Position numbers and translations under genes: made by a program. The notes beneath the pieces are model-generated. The model did no database searches. It saw only the letters and a list, made by a program, of their open reading frames with translations, and was not told the origin of the DNA. This document shows, piece by piece, positions 1 to 8,772 of a stretch of 21,168 bases of DNA; position 1 is the stretch's first letter, and each line of letters opens with the position of its first letter. The DNA lies in IMG/VR virus record IMGVR_UViG_3300042539_002244, positions 1 through 21,168 of that record; one strand, written 5' to 3'. Source of the stretch: a virus.

Positions 1-2
1 TA

Positions 3-323
3 ATTTCATATGTTGTGATAAGAACAACTCAAATTGGAAGACCAATATTTGAAGCAAGCGGAACTGCAATGGACCACGCGCACGACGCTTTAATGTTGGC
101 ACTTTTAGCCATAACCCAAAACTATGGAGAATTTTCAAAAGGTAACTATGCTATGAATACCGAAACTTTCTCTAACGACTTTTACATGCCAAAGGTTAAT
201 ACGGTCCAAGATGAAGAAGAAAAACCAAAGTATGCAATAGTTGGCAGAAATGATGGTTTGGCTGCAACTAAGTTTAGAAAAAAAAGTTCTGTTATATCTA
301 ACGGTAAAAGAAAGATGTTTTAA
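3..323 (+). CDS. Terminase large subunit, C-terminal fragment (5' partial)
   Basis: The frame is open to the left edge of the window, so this is the end of a longer gene; the GTG at 15 is probably internal. About 106 residues are visible. The segment GTAMDHAHDALMLALLAI resembles the last acidic motif of the RNase H-like nuclease domain of phage terminase large subunits, where an Asp in a D-H-A-x-D-A-L setting helps bind metal. That nuclease cuts concatemeric DNA during packaging into the prohead. The rest is a polar, Lys-rich tail (ending GKRKMF), common after that domain. Its position upstream of portal, protease and capsid genes fits. The ATPase domain is outside the window, so the assignment rests on one motif plus context. 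The next ATG lies 2 bases after its TAA. Confidence 0.6.
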   Translation: MSYVVIRTTQIGRPIFEASGTAMDHAHDALMLALLAITQNYGEFSKGNYAMNTETFSNDFYMPKVNTVQDEEEKPKYAIVGRNDGLAATKFRKKSSVISNGKRKMF

Positions 324-325
324 TT

Positions 326-1891
326 ATGTCTATTAACAACATCGAAAATAATTTTGGTCCAACCAGTGACATATTTGGTGGCTATAAAACGGACGTATCT
401 TTTTTTGAAGAAGAAACAAGAGACGACATTACTGTAAATAAATACGCCAATAGTATCCCAACAAATCTTGATTACAGCTTAATACCAAGTATGACAGTTG
501 ATTTAAACTTTTTAAAAAATCAATCTTTTCAAACATATAATTACATTCAAGAAACGATTAAGTCCATAGATAATATATTATATAAAGTTTATCTAGATCA
601 AAAATTAACTCCAAATATGGAAGAATGTCACACAAAACTTTGGGAGGAATTATGCAAATATAACGACGTCAAACTGCCGGAACCAGACTTTGTTTCCTTT
701 GAAGAATATAAATACGCCGAAAGATCTATGTCTACGGTTGCCAGAAGATTTATAGCCGAGTTTAACCAAATTTGTTCACAAAGCGTTTTTTCTTATTTGT
801 TAAATTATAGGAATTTATTAAACGCAATGTTAAATGAAGCTTTTTATATTAAAAATTTTATATTAATAAATTTCCAGGAGCAGTATGAAGATGACTCACA
901 AAAAGAAGTCGCAGTACAATTTGACGCATGGGCAAAGGTCGCAGCACAATGCACGAAACGCATTGTCCAATCGATCTCATCATCACCAGGAGAAATCACA
1001 GCTTCCGAGTTGGATCAAATCACAGAAAAACAAGCCGTTGAATTCCAAGCATTTTTTTCGATTAGACTAGAAGCTTTAAATGAAGAAATCGCAAGTTTAT
1101 TAAACAACCTAAAAAGAGATTATGTAGACAACTGCAGTATTTTTTATGACAGATATTTATCGCAAACATTAAATTTTAAAACAAAGATAGTTTCCCCCAT
1201 GGAGGCAAACTTCTATACAACAACATTTGCGTCTAGATTTCCGACTTTAACAGAAGAGTTAGTTATAGCCACAAATGTGATAAACGCAAACTTTGGGATG
1301 ATACTTAGTGACTTGATACAAAGAAATCAAATTATAAGATCTAGAGTAGAAAAATTATTAGATTTAATTCAACAAAAAAGAAGATATTCTAATTATATAT
1401 TTCAACTTTCATTTAAGGGACAAAATAAAAAAGTTATTCGCAAAACAATAACAGAAGATAATTATTCTGAAATATATAAGAACTCTCATATAACTTATAA
1501 AGATCAAAGTGATTTAATTTCTGATCATGCAAGCTTACATAACCTAACTGAAAATCATCACCCACAATATTTACTAAAAGATGGCGGAACAATAACTGGG
1601 AATATTTCCGTTGATCCTGGCATGAGGATAGACGGAGTTTCACTATCTGGTCACGCGCATACGGGTAATGACGGTAGCCAAAAAATTAAATCAACAGACA
1701 TTGATTACGATATTGTAAGAACAGATACTACTGTGGTCATACCTAAGGCTAAGTCTATACAGATTACGAACATACAACAGGATATAATAGATGGTGGAGT
1801 ACCAGTCGTCGATGCTGTAATAACGATAGAGATAGAAGATGGCGATGTTGCTGCCAATCACGAATACGAAGTTTTTGTTTATGAGGTTTAA
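326..1891 (+). CDS. Virion structural protein with fibre-like C-terminus
   Basis: 521 residues, ATG two bases after the preceding stop. The first ~390 residues are rich in Asn, Gln, Tyr and Phe with long predicted helices (for example residues ~190-290), and I do not recognise them. The last ~130 residues look like phage fibre or baseplate-appendage sequence: a His-rich stretch (LTENHHPQYLLKDGGTITGN) followed by a Gly/Asp-rich beta segment and a second His pair in SGHAHTG. HPQYL-x-K-x-GGTITG-type segments are frequent in phage fibre and adhesin proteins near the attachment or trimerisation region. It heads a run of three near-contiguous genes (326-4961) between terminase and portal. Most likely a tail or neck appendage protein; its exact place in the virion is not shown by the sequence. 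Confidence 0.55.
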   Translation: MSINNIENNFGPTSDIFGGYKTDVSFFEEETRDDITVNKYANSIPTNLDYSLIPSMTVDLNFLKNQSFQTYNYIQETIKSIDNILYKVYLDQKLTPNMEECHTKLWEELCKYNDVKLPEPDFVSFEEYKYAERSMSTVARRFIAEFNQICSQSVFSYLLNYRNLLNAMLNEAFYIKNFILINFQEQYEDDSQKEVAVQFDAWAKVAAQCTKRIVQSISSSPGEITASELDQITEKQAVEFQAFFSIRLEALNEEIASLLNNLKRDYVDNCSIFYDRYLSQTLNFKTKIVSPMEANFYTTTFASRFPTLTEELVIATNVINANFGMILSDLIQRNQIIRSRVEKLLDLIQQKRRYSNYIFQLSFKGQNKKVIRKTITEDNYSEIYKNSHITYKDQSDLISDHASLHNLTENHHPQYLLKDGGTITGNISVDPGMRIDGVSLSGHAHTGNDGSQKIKSTDIDYDIVRTDTTVVIPKAKSIQITNIQQDIIDGGVPVVDAVITIEIEDGDVAANHEYEVFVYEV

Positions 1892-1893
1892 TT

Positions 1894-2838
1894 ATGGCTT
1901 GGTTTAGATATTATGATTTAGATGGAAATTATGTTTATCCTAATTTAAGGAAAAAAATAACTTTTCCAATAGCTAAAGAAAACATTGTTAAAGACTCTTG
2001 GCTTTTTATTGATGTAGAAAATTTAGATGTTGACATTTACTATGCTTTAAATAAACAAGGATCAATTTTTACCAAAACAGCTTCCGTTGATCCAGATTCT
2101 TATTTAGTTGTTTATGAAGATAAGTCTTCTGAAAATTATGATTCAACTCCGGTAATAACTCAAATTGTTGATAATCTTTTATATTTTAAAGCAGCGGAAA
2201 ATCACTCAAAGGATATTGATATTAATAAACAATATAGTTTATATTATAAAACTCCAAATTTAAAATTAATTAAAAAGAGAACCCAAGATAATCAGTATCA
2301 AGCTTGCGAAGAGTCAGAATCACAATTTGTTTCTTCTGAAGAAGATGTAAATGTTTCTTCATATATAAGGGATTTAAATTCAAATAATTACTATAATTTA
2401 TCATTTGTCAACAGTGAGTCTAATTGGGATTCTGGTGTTTCTAAAAATCCAGGGGCTTCTTTAATAGGAACTTTTACTGGACCAAACATAAAGATATACT
2501 CTGACAAAGGTCCTGACTACGGTAAGTTCAGAATAAGAATTATGCCGTATGGATCTGATCAAAATGCAGATAATGAGATTGTTTTAGATTATTGGGAAGA
2601 AATTGATCTGTACAATCAAAACAAAAGCACAGATGCGCTAGTCTTTTCTAAGACAGATTTATCGTATAAAAACTATGTATTTGAAATAGTTTCTAACTAT
2701 GAAAAAAATATACTATCTTCAGATGGAAAAATAAATATAAAAAAATATAGTTTTTCTTTAAATAATTATTTAACTTTGAATAAAGAGGAAGTAAGTTCTT
2801 CATTATTAGGAAGAATCGTCACAGGAGCAACTTTGTAA
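1894..2838 (+). CDS. Hypothetical virion protein upstream of S74 fibre
   Basis: 314 residues, ATG two bases after the previous stop; its TAA overlaps the next ATG (TAATG). It begins MAWFRYYDLDGNYVYP and is dominated by Tyr/Asn/Asp/Ser-rich, probably beta-stranded sequence with no signal peptide or membrane segment. A Gly/Pro-containing stretch around residues 185-215 (SGVSKNPGASLIGTFTGPNI) could be a jelly-roll or carbohydrate-binding-like fold, but there is no decisive motif. I do not recognise the family. Tight coupling to the following FN3/S74 gene suggests the two products work in the same tail appendage, made in similar amounts. The segment is strongly AT-rich, like its neighbours. Confidence 0.5.
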   Translation: MAWFRYYDLDGNYVYPNLRKKITFPIAKENIVKDSWLFIDVENLDVDIYYALNKQGSIFTKTASVDPDSYLVVYEDKSSENYDSTPVITQIVDNLLYFKAAENHSKDIDINKQYSLYYKTPNLKLIKKRTQDNQYQACEESESQFVSSEEDVNVSSYIRDLNSNNYYNLSFVNSESNWDSGVSKNPGASLIGTFTGPNIKIYSDKGPDYGKFRIRIMPYGSDQNADNEIVLDYWEEIDLYNQNKSTDALVFSKTDLSYKNYVFEIVSNYEKNILSSDGKINIKKYSFSLNNYLTLNKEEVSSSLLGRIVTGATL

Positions 2839-4961
2839 TGGCTGAGATTATAAAAAAAATTGAAAACTTAAAACCAGGTAAGAATTATATATTTAGTGTC
2901 AGAACCAAAAATACCGACATTAACGCTTATTCAGAAAGCGTAGATTCTATATTAGTTTCAATTCCTAAAGATACCACGATACCAGACGCCATATCTAATT
3001 TAGCTCTATATGCATCATTTGAAAATGTCATGTTTGTTTTTGACTTTAGTAATGATTTAGATATAGACAAATATGAATATGAATTATACGACAATGGTGC
3101 CGGCACGGGGACAGCTACTTCAACAGGTTTTAGTTCCGCAAACGTTTTTACGGTAGCGGTACCAAACAGTACAGACACGGTCGCTAAAACTTATTGGGGC
3201 AGAGTTAGATCAGTAGACACGACTGGTAATCTTGGTCCATGGACAGCTTTAACTCAAACTGATCAATCAACACCGCTAATTGATAGCCAATATATTAGCA
3301 GCTTAACTGCATCAAAAATAACAGCTGGAACAATAGGCGCACAAACAATAACCTTGTCTGGGGCTAACTCCATTCTAAAATCTAACAACTATGCCGCAGC
3401 GAATACTACATTTGGTGGAACCGGTTGGAAGATAAGTGGAGATGGAAAAGCTGTATTTAATGACGCTAGCATTAGATCTAGTTTAGATATTGGTGAAGAT
3501 CAAGGAACATCAGACGCCACGTCATTCCATGTTGATTCGAATGGAAACATGTGGAGCGGTTCAAATAGCACTAGCTTTTCAGTGGCTCCATTTAGGGTTA
3601 CTAACACTGGCGATGTCACGGCTAATAGTCTCACTTTAACAGGTTTAACCGAATTGGCTACTGGCGGTAAAATATTTTTGGGGGCTGGAAATTACAACAA
3701 CATGGATACCGCATTCTATGTTGATGCCACTGAGCAATTTTCTTTGGGCGATAAACTAACATGGGATGGTAACAGTCTTACCGTACAGGGTACTCTAAAG
3801 CTTAGCGATGGCTCAGATGTGCTTGATGCAGAAGAAGCCGCAAATATTGCTCAAGATCTTGTTGACGAATTTGGCAACACTATATATGAAGATGGTTTTA
3901 TAGGTGGCTTAACAATATCTTCCAATACAATGTATTATGGAAGTGGTTTTTTTGCTAGCGGCAATACGGCTTTCTATGTTGGTAAAAATTCTGGTGGACA
4001 AGCCAATTTTTCTTTAGGTGATAAATTAACTTGGGATGGAGCAACCTTAAGCATAACAGGTAACGTTGCAATTACCGGCGGCACAACTTATACCACAATT
4101 CAAAATGCATACAATGAAGCAAATGCTGCGTCTAGCACAGCTGATGCTGCGTATCAATATGCGGACGATGCGTTCAACACAGCTAGTAATAAGATAACAA
4201 TTGGTGGAGCTGGCATTAGCGTTGATAATAATGGTTTTTTAACACAGATATCTGGAGATGTAATAAGAACTGGTTTATTAGCTTCTCCTGGAAATACAAG
4301 TTATTTAGACTTAAATAACGGAACATTTAGCCTTGGTTCTGGATCGATTTCCTGGAACGGGGCAACGCTTTCTGTAAACGGTGATATTTCAGGTTCTACC
4401 GGCACTTTTGGCGGGGCTATTTCAGGATCAACAATCGACTGCTTAAATATCACGGTAGAAAACGGTTATTCCTATAGAGCCCAAGGCAGTTTTCCAACAG
4501 CGGGTGGTGGAGTCGGACCACTTTATGCTCAATCACTTGGTGGACAAGGTGTTGAAAGAATAGTTAGATTTACTTCTTTGAGAGAGTTTAAAGAAAATAT
4601 ACAAGACATGCCAGATGGTCTTTCTGTAATTAATAATTTAAGACCAAGAATTTTTAGCTGGAAAATGGGAGAAATAGATCCAGTAACAAATGAACCATGG
4701 ACCGATCAAGCTAAAGATCTTATGAGTTTAAATAGATCTTATGGTTTCATAGTGGAAGAAGTTCTTGAAGCACAACCCGAACTGGTGACATTTCAACCAC
4801 CATCACATGAACTACCGTGGGATCAAGAAGGTGGTATTTTTGATATAAACGCTTGGAAGCCAGCTATGTGGAATACAATTGAAATAATTCCTCTTTTAGT
4901 CAAATCTGTTCAAGAGTTGTCAGCTAAAGTCGAAGAACTTGAGTCTAGACTAAACTCGTGA
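2838..4961 (+). CDS. Tail fibre/tip protein with FN3-like region and S74 self-cleaving chaperone domain
   Basis: 707 residues. Residues ~1-150 contain fibronectin-III-like sequence (LKPGKNYIFSVRTKN, then a second unit ending GRVRSVDTTGNLGPW). Residues ~155-215 match a segment common after FN3 units in phage tail-tip proteins (SLTASKITAGTIGAQTITLS). The middle has repeated beta units (FSLGDKLTWDG twice) and an Ala-rich helix near 425-450. The C-terminus is a peptidase S74 intramolecular chaperone domain: Ser580 and Lys585 in TSLREFKENI have the Ser-x4-Lys spacing of the known catalytic dyad, followed by YGFIVEEV and a helical coiled-coil end (VQELSAKVEELESRL). In this family the domain trimerises, assists fibre folding, then cleaves itself off just before the Ser, which would release residues 580-707. 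Start set by the TAATG overlap. Confidence 0.82.
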   Translation: MAEIIKKIENLKPGKNYIFSVRTKNTDINAYSESVDSILVSIPKDTTIPDAISNLALYASFENVMFVFDFSNDLDIDKYEYELYDNGAGTGTATSTGFSSANVFTVAVPNSTDTVAKTYWGRVRSVDTTGNLGPWTALTQTDQSTPLIDSQYISSLTASKITAGTIGAQTITLSGANSILKSNNYAAANTTFGGTGWKISGDGKAVFNDASIRSSLDIGEDQGTSDATSFHVDSNGNMWSGSNSTSFSVAPFRVTNTGDVTANSLTLTGLTELATGGKIFLGAGNYNNMDTAFYVDATEQFSLGDKLTWDGNSLTVQGTLKLSDGSDVLDAEEAANIAQDLVDEFGNTIYEDGFIGGLTISSNTMYYGSGFFASGNTAFYVGKNSGGQANFSLGDKLTWDGATLSITGNVAITGGTTYTTIQNAYNEANAASSTADAAYQYADDAFNTASNKITIGGAGISVDNNGFLTQISGDVIRTGLLASPGNTSYLDLNNGTFSLGSGSISWNGATLSVNGDISGSTGTFGGAISGSTIDCLNITVENGYSYRAQGSFPTAGGGVGPLYAQSLGGQGVERIVRFTSLREFKENIQDMPDGLSVINNLRPRIFSWKMGEIDPVTNEPWTDQAKDLMSLNRSYGFIVEEVLEAQPELVTFQPPSHELPWDQEGGIFDINAWKPAMWNTIEIIPLLVKSVQELSAKVEELESRLNS

Positions 4962-4973
4962 TATACTAATAGA

Positions 4974-5180
4974 ATGTCTAGAATAAGAGCAGGTGAAAAT
5001 TTGACGCCTTCAAGCATTCAAAATATTAATGATGAAGATTCAAACTTAGATGTTAATATTATAATAGCAACTTTTCAAGAAAAACTTAGCAGCTTAATGA
5101 CCGAATTGGTTATTAAGGAAGCTACAATTAAACAGCAATCAAACATTATAAGAAAACTAAAAGGACAAAATTATGAGTGA
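4974..5180 (+). CDS. Small hypothetical protein, probable coiled coil
   Basis: 68 residues beginning at the ATG at 4974, 12 bases after the fibre gene. Residues ~28-65 form an amphipathic helix with heptad-like hydrophobics (IIIATFQEKLSSLMTELVIKE followed by Lys/Gln-rich sequence). No cysteines, no membrane segment. The end overlaps the next gene by 8 bases (ATGAGTGA), typical of co-translated phage genes. Function unknown. Small helical proteins between fibre and portal genes can be assembly chaperones or connector parts, but nothing in the sequence proves that. No strong SD is visible. Confidence 0.5.
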   Translation: MSRIRAGENLTPSSIQNINDEDSNLDVNIIIATFQEKLSSLMTELVIKEATIKQQSNIIRKLKGQNYE

Positions 5181-5358
5181 TGTAGTAGAAACAACTGAAG
5201 AAAAGAAAGATTTTTCTGTAGAAATTAAGATCAGTGAACAGAACCTTTCTTATAGAAGCGATTTCGCTGAAGCCGAAACCGTTTTTTGGCTTGAAGCAGT
5301 AAAAGATCTTATTATTAAGAATGCCTTTAATAAAGCTGGCCTTGAGCAGGGTAACTAA
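5173..5358 (+). CDS. Small hypothetical acidic protein
   Basis: 61 residues, start overlapping the end of the preceding gene by 8 bases, with AAGGA (5160-5164) as a possible SD site. The N-terminus is acidic and polar (VVETTEEKKDFSVEIKIS); the rest is a probable helix-loop-helix (SDFAEAETVFWLEAVKDLII). No recognised motif. It closes the first operon-like block: a 57-base gap with a hairpin follows before the portal gene. Unknown function. Confidence 0.5.
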   Translation: MSDVVETTEEKKDFSVEIKISEQNLSYRSDFAEAETVFWLEAVKDLIIKNAFNKAGLEQGN

Positions 5359-5371
5359 CTTATAAAAATAT

Positions 5372-5399
5372 AATCTAATAAGTACTATTCTATTAGATT
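5372..5399 (+). other. Inverted repeat before portal gene
   Basis: AATCTAATA (5372-5380) and TATTAGATT (5391-5399) are perfect inverted repeats of 9 bases around a 10-base loop, in the only gap between the small genes and the portal gene. The stem is all but GC-free and no clean T-run follows, so it is a poor intrinsic terminator. It could be an RNA processing or stability element, or an operator. A TATAAT hexamer (5369-5374) overlaps its left arm but has no good -35 partner. Confidence 0.35.
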
Positions 5400-5415
5400 T
5401 ATACGGGAGCCCCAA

Positions 5416-7110
5416 ATGCCATTATTAGACTATTTACCATTTCGTCAGATAGACGATTTTAACAGTGGTAACTTTGTAGCAAAAACTATAGAGCCTGAAG
5501 ACGTAGGTACTTTGGGTAAGGTCATGAGAGTGGCATCGCTTGCCCTTGGTTACCATGGTTCAGTTTACTGGTATAATACTAGAGCAACATTTGAGCCATC
5601 GCCATACGACTTTGACAGAATTATGCAAGCGGTAGATACCGATTCATATATCCGTCAAGCGATGAATAAATATAAAGATTTATTCTGGAAAGAAAATTGG
5701 AAGATAGTTGGGGAAAACCCTGAAGCAGTAGCTTATCTGTATCAAAGAATAGACTTCTTGGAAATGACCATGAAGAGACCATTTTTGGACTTCTTAATAG
5801 AAGTTTCCGATCAACTCTTTAAGTACGCTAACTGTTTTGTAGTTAAAGCTAGAGGAGATATTTCTGAATATTTTCCAGATAAGTTAAATCCAGTTTCAGC
5901 TGAACAAACAGTAATAGGATACTATTTAATCCCGACAGAACAAGTAAGAATTCTTAGAGATAGATACAATAGGCCTAAGTCATATGAGCAAAGAACTGAC
6001 CCTTTAACTTATTCTCCTTCTGTTAAAACTCCAGTTTGGTCAGCAGATAGAGTTATCCATCTTCATTTTGACAAAAAAGCCGGCAGAGCTTTTGGTACGC
6101 CGTTTTTAACAAACGTCTTGGATGACGTAATCGCCCTAAGACAATTAGAAGAAGATATTCAAAATCTTGTTCACAGAGAATTATTCCCTCTTTATAAATA
6201 CAAAATTGGAACAGCTGAGCAACCAGCAGAGCCAGAAGAAATATCACGCGCTGCAGCAGAAATTGAAAACCTCAGAACAGAAGGTGGTCTAATACTTCCG
6301 TTTAGACATGATATTGAAGTTGTTGCATCAGGCAATCAATTACTTGACGCTTCAAATTATCTTGAACACTTTAAGGAAAGAGTTGCTGTTGGTTTAGGTT
6401 TAGCTCCACATCACCTTGGTATGATGATGAATGGTGGCAATAGATCTGTAACAGATAGATTAGATATAGCTCTTTATGACAAGATCAAACAGTACCAAAA
6501 ACAATTCGCTGAAATTGTTAGAGTTAACATTTTTAACGAACTATTGTTTGAAGGTGGTTTTGACCCGATTAAGAACCCAATTGATGATGGGGTGTCAGAC
6601 CGTTGTTACTTTAAGTTTAATGAGATTGACGTAGACACTCAAGTTAAAAAAGAAACGCATGTAATACAGAAATATACTAACTCTATTATTTCTTTGTCTG
6701 AAACTAGAAAAGAATTAGGCCTTGATCCAGAAATTGATGAGTCAGAACTGTTTGGCGCTATACAAGCTAGAATCCAAATGGATATAGCAACTCACCAAGC
6801 AGACGTTCAAGCCGCTGTAGCCCCTCAGCAGAGTGCAGTGACTAAAACTTCAGCAAGTGGTGGAACCACGCAGACTGCACCACCAAAGCAACCTAAGTCT
6901 ACAAACCTGCCAAATAATACAAAAGGACCAGGTAACATTATTAGACCAACAAATCAACAAGGTACAAGAACATCTCCAAATATTAGAAGAGCAGATGATT
7001 TAAGTTGGTTGTCAGTAGTTGAAAATCTTTTGGAAAAAGAGTATACTGTCATAGAGACAGATGACTTAATGTCAGATATTCCAAAGGATGATGATGGGCT
7101 TAATAATTAA
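5416..7110 (+). CDS. Portal protein
   Basis: 564 residues. The portal is the dodecameric ring at the capsid vertex through which DNA is packaged and ejected and on which the terminase docks. Family-like features: an N-terminal region with YDFDRIMQAVDTDSYIRQAM, KYKDLFWKENW and a wing/stem segment; VWSADRVIHLHFD followed by GTPFLTNVLDDVIALRQLEE, the usual pattern of a conserved His-rich strand and the long stem helix; and RVAVGLGLAPHHLGM near residues 327-342, typical of portals. The C-terminal ~100 residues are Gln/Pro/Thr-rich and probably disordered (QTAPPKQPKS), ending in an acidic DDDGLNN. The start at 5416 follows GGGAG (5405-5409). The last bases overlap the next gene. Length is normal for portals. 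Confidence 0.85.
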   Translation: MPLLDYLPFRQIDDFNSGNFVAKTIEPEDVGTLGKVMRVASLALGYHGSVYWYNTRATFEPSPYDFDRIMQAVDTDSYIRQAMNKYKDLFWKENWKIVGENPEAVAYLYQRIDFLEMTMKRPFLDFLIEVSDQLFKYANCFVVKARGDISEYFPDKLNPVSAEQTVIGYYLIPTEQVRILRDRYNRPKSYEQRTDPLTYSPSVKTPVWSADRVIHLHFDKKAGRAFGTPFLTNVLDDVIALRQLEEDIQNLVHRELFPLYKYKIGTAEQPAEPEEISRAAAEIENLRTEGGLILPFRHDIEVVASGNQLLDASNYLEHFKERVAVGLGLAPHHLGMMMNGGNRSVTDRLDIALYDKIKQYQKQFAEIVRVNIFNELLFEGGFDPIKNPIDDGVSDRCYFKFNEIDVDTQVKKETHVIQKYTNSIISLSETRKELGLDPEIDESELFGAIQARIQMDIATHQADVQAAVAPQQSAVTKTSASGGTTQTAPPKQPKSTNLPNNTKGPGNIIRPTNQQGTRTSPNIRRADDLSWLSVVENLLEKEYTVIETDDLMSDIPKDDDGLNN

Positions 7111-7387
7111 TTCAGAGATTAGCAAGCAGTTCTTGCTAGAAGAAGACGCTGTTCAAGGATTCAAGAAGGCAGTTGCCAATAATCAACAACAACTTGCTTT
7201 GAAGGTTCTAACAGAAATAATCGATACTTTCATGGAAGCATTTGATCTTCTAATTGAAACAGAAGACGACTCGGCAACAGAAGAAGAAGCTGTTGAACCT
7301 AAAGTTGAAGAAGTAAAAGAAGAAAAAAAGCCAGCAGCAAAAAAGGCTGATGTAAAAGAAGAAAAAGTACAAACTGAAGAAAAATGA
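7088..7387 (+). CDS. Small acidic/Lys-Glu-rich protein downstream of portal
   Basis: 99 residues from the first of three tandem ATGs (7088, 7091, 7094). The third sits best behind AAGG (7084-7087), so the true length may be 97. Residues ~1-58 are probably helical (SEISKQFLLEEDAVQGFKKA, LALKVLTEIIDTFMEAFDLL); residues ~60-99 are a highly charged Glu/Lys/Ala tail with alternating VEE/VKEEKK. It overlaps the portal by 23 bases and its TGA overlaps the next ATG (ATGA). Position and composition would suit a head-assembly accessory or scaffold-like factor, but no family is recognised. Confidence 0.6.
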   Translation: MMMGLIINSEISKQFLLEEDAVQGFKKAVANNQQQLALKVLTEIIDTFMEAFDLLIETEDDSATEEEAVEPKVEEVKEEKKPAAKKADVKEEKVQTEEK

Positions 7388-8160
7388 AATTAATAATTGG
7401 CTGTCCAATTTATAAAAGAGATTGGATTCTTCCGGAATGGATTAGGTGTATTATTAATCAATCCATTGACATGAACGATGTTGGTTTGATTTTTGAAACA
7501 TCACCTGATGATTTTGAAACTACTAACTCTTTATTAACTTGGAAAAGATTAGACAAAAGATTCCAAACTTTTGAGATTAATGAGAGAAAAGATATACCTC
7601 ATTTTGAACATGAGAATAACGGAAGACAATGGACTATGTCCAAATATCATAATATGGTGTCTTTAAGAAATTCAATACTTCAAAGAGTAAGAGAGTATCA
7701 GCCAGATTTTTATTTGAGTTTAGATTCTGACATCTTGCTGCAAAATCCAAATACAATAGAATTATTGATAGCACACATTAAAGACGGGGCAGATGCAGTG
7801 TCACCTTTGATGTTTATGACTCCAGTGGACACAAGATTCCCCAGCGTAATGAGCTGGAAGGATGAGGAACATAATATAGCTTATAGAAAAGAAAAGTATC
7901 CTTTAGGGGAATATTTCCAATCAGATATTATTATGGCCGCAAAAATGATGTCTAAAGATGTTTACAATAATGTAGATTATCAATTCCATAAACAGGGTGA
8001 AGATCTTGGTTGGGCAAAAAACGCCACAGAAAAAGGCTATAAACTATATAGCGCATCCTACATCTATGCTCCACATCTAATGTCTAGAGATATGTACCAG
8101 CATTATCTAGTAAACGGAGACAATAGGGGTAATATTAAAACTAGTCAAGTTTTGGTGTAA
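7384..8160 (+). CDS. GT-A-fold glycosyltransferase
   Basis: 258 residues. The N-terminus IIGCPIYKRDWILPEWIRCI is a nucleotide-sugar-binding beta-alpha start as in GT2-like or ANP1-like enzymes. LSLDSDILL places a DxD-type metal/UDP-binding motif at Asp114-Ser-Asp116. GEDLGWAKNATEKGY (205-219) matches the acceptor-side acidic motif (ED preceding a helix), and His231 could be the late metal-binding His. Such an enzyme would move a sugar from a nucleotide donor to DNA, a virion protein or a cell-surface glycan. Its place between portal and capsid-protease genes favours a virion-protein target or a late surface modification (inference). It overlaps the upstream gene by 4 bases. Its last 20 coding bases recur at 8808-8827. 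Confidence 0.72.
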   Translation: MKLIIGCPIYKRDWILPEWIRCIINQSIDMNDVGLIFETSPDDFETTNSLLTWKRLDKRFQTFEINERKDIPHFEHENNGRQWTMSKYHNMVSLRNSILQRVREYQPDFYLSLDSDILLQNPNTIELLIAHIKDGADAVSPLMFMTPVDTRFPSVMSWKDEEHNIAYRKEKYPLGEYFQSDIIMAAKMMSKDVYNNVDYQFHKQGEDLGWAKNATEKGYKLYSASYIYAPHLMSRDMYQHYLVNGDNRGNIKTSQVLV

Positions 8161-8163
8161 CAC

Positions 8164-8742
8164 GTGCTTAAGGAAATAGGTCCTGTTGGTTCAGGAATAT
8201 ATTTCGGTCAATTATTTAGTAAAAGACTTGCTTCTGCTTTTATGGAACAGTTAGATAAACTTGAATCAAATATTCCATCAGAAACAGATAAAAACAAATT
8301 CAAAACTTATTCGGTAAATGAATCAGCTACTGTTAGCGGATTTTTATTAACGTCTGTCCTTGGGTCTATATATTCCCGACTGACAAATCATTACTCATTA
8401 ATGACAGGAATAAAACTTGTTATCCCATCATTCCCAAATCCAGGTTTCGTAATCAAAACCCAAATGACTGGACAAATACACGGTGTGCATAGTGACGGCA
8501 ATAACTTAGATTATGGGGGGAGTAGAGTTTTGCATACTTCAGCTATATGCATGAATGATAACTATGAGGGCGGTCATACGCAATTTTATCTTAGTGGAAC
8601 AATGGAAAAACCAAATATCGATATAGATATAAAACTAAAAGCGGGACAAGCACTAATATTTAATTCAAACTTAAATTATCATGGCATTACAGAAGTTACT
8701 TCTGGGTCTAGGATTACTTTACTCCAACTTTGGAGAGAGTGA
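8164..8742 (+). CDS. 2-oxoglutarate/Fe(II)-dependent oxygenase (prolyl-4-hydroxylase-like)
   Basis: 192 residues. The metal triad is visible: His109-x-Asp111 in GVHSDGN and His173 in NYHGITEV, with Arg183 (SGSRITLL) ten residues later as the 2-oxoglutarate carboxylate ligand. Between them lies GGHTQFYL and an acidic/Gly turn (KAGQALIFNS) typical of the double-stranded beta-helix of P4H-like enzymes. The reaction would hydroxylate a protein, peptide or small-molecule substrate using O2 and 2-oxoglutarate, giving succinate and CO2. Start is GTG at 8164, three bases after the glycosyltransferase stop, without a clear SD; an internal ATG at residue 27 is the alternative but would lose conserved-looking sequence. 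Hydroxylation and glycosylation genes side by side suggest sequential modification (inference). Confidence 0.75.
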   Translation: MLKEIGPVGSGIYFGQLFSKRLASAFMEQLDKLESNIPSETDKNKFKTYSVNESATVSGFLLTSVLGSIYSRLTNHYSLMTGIKLVIPSFPNPGFVIKTQMTGQIHGVHSDGNNLDYGGSRVLHTSAICMNDNYEGGHTQFYLSGTMEKPNIDIDIKLKAGQALIFNSNLNYHGITEVTSGSRITLLQLWRE

Positions 8743-8772
8743 TTATGAATAAAAATAAAGGTAACAGGTTTT

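Noticed and set aside
2750-2900. Possible frameshift or split gene at the TAATG junction between the 314- and 707-residue proteins.
   Set aside because: No CGG is present, both proteins have complete-looking ends, and TAATG coupling is normal in phage operons.
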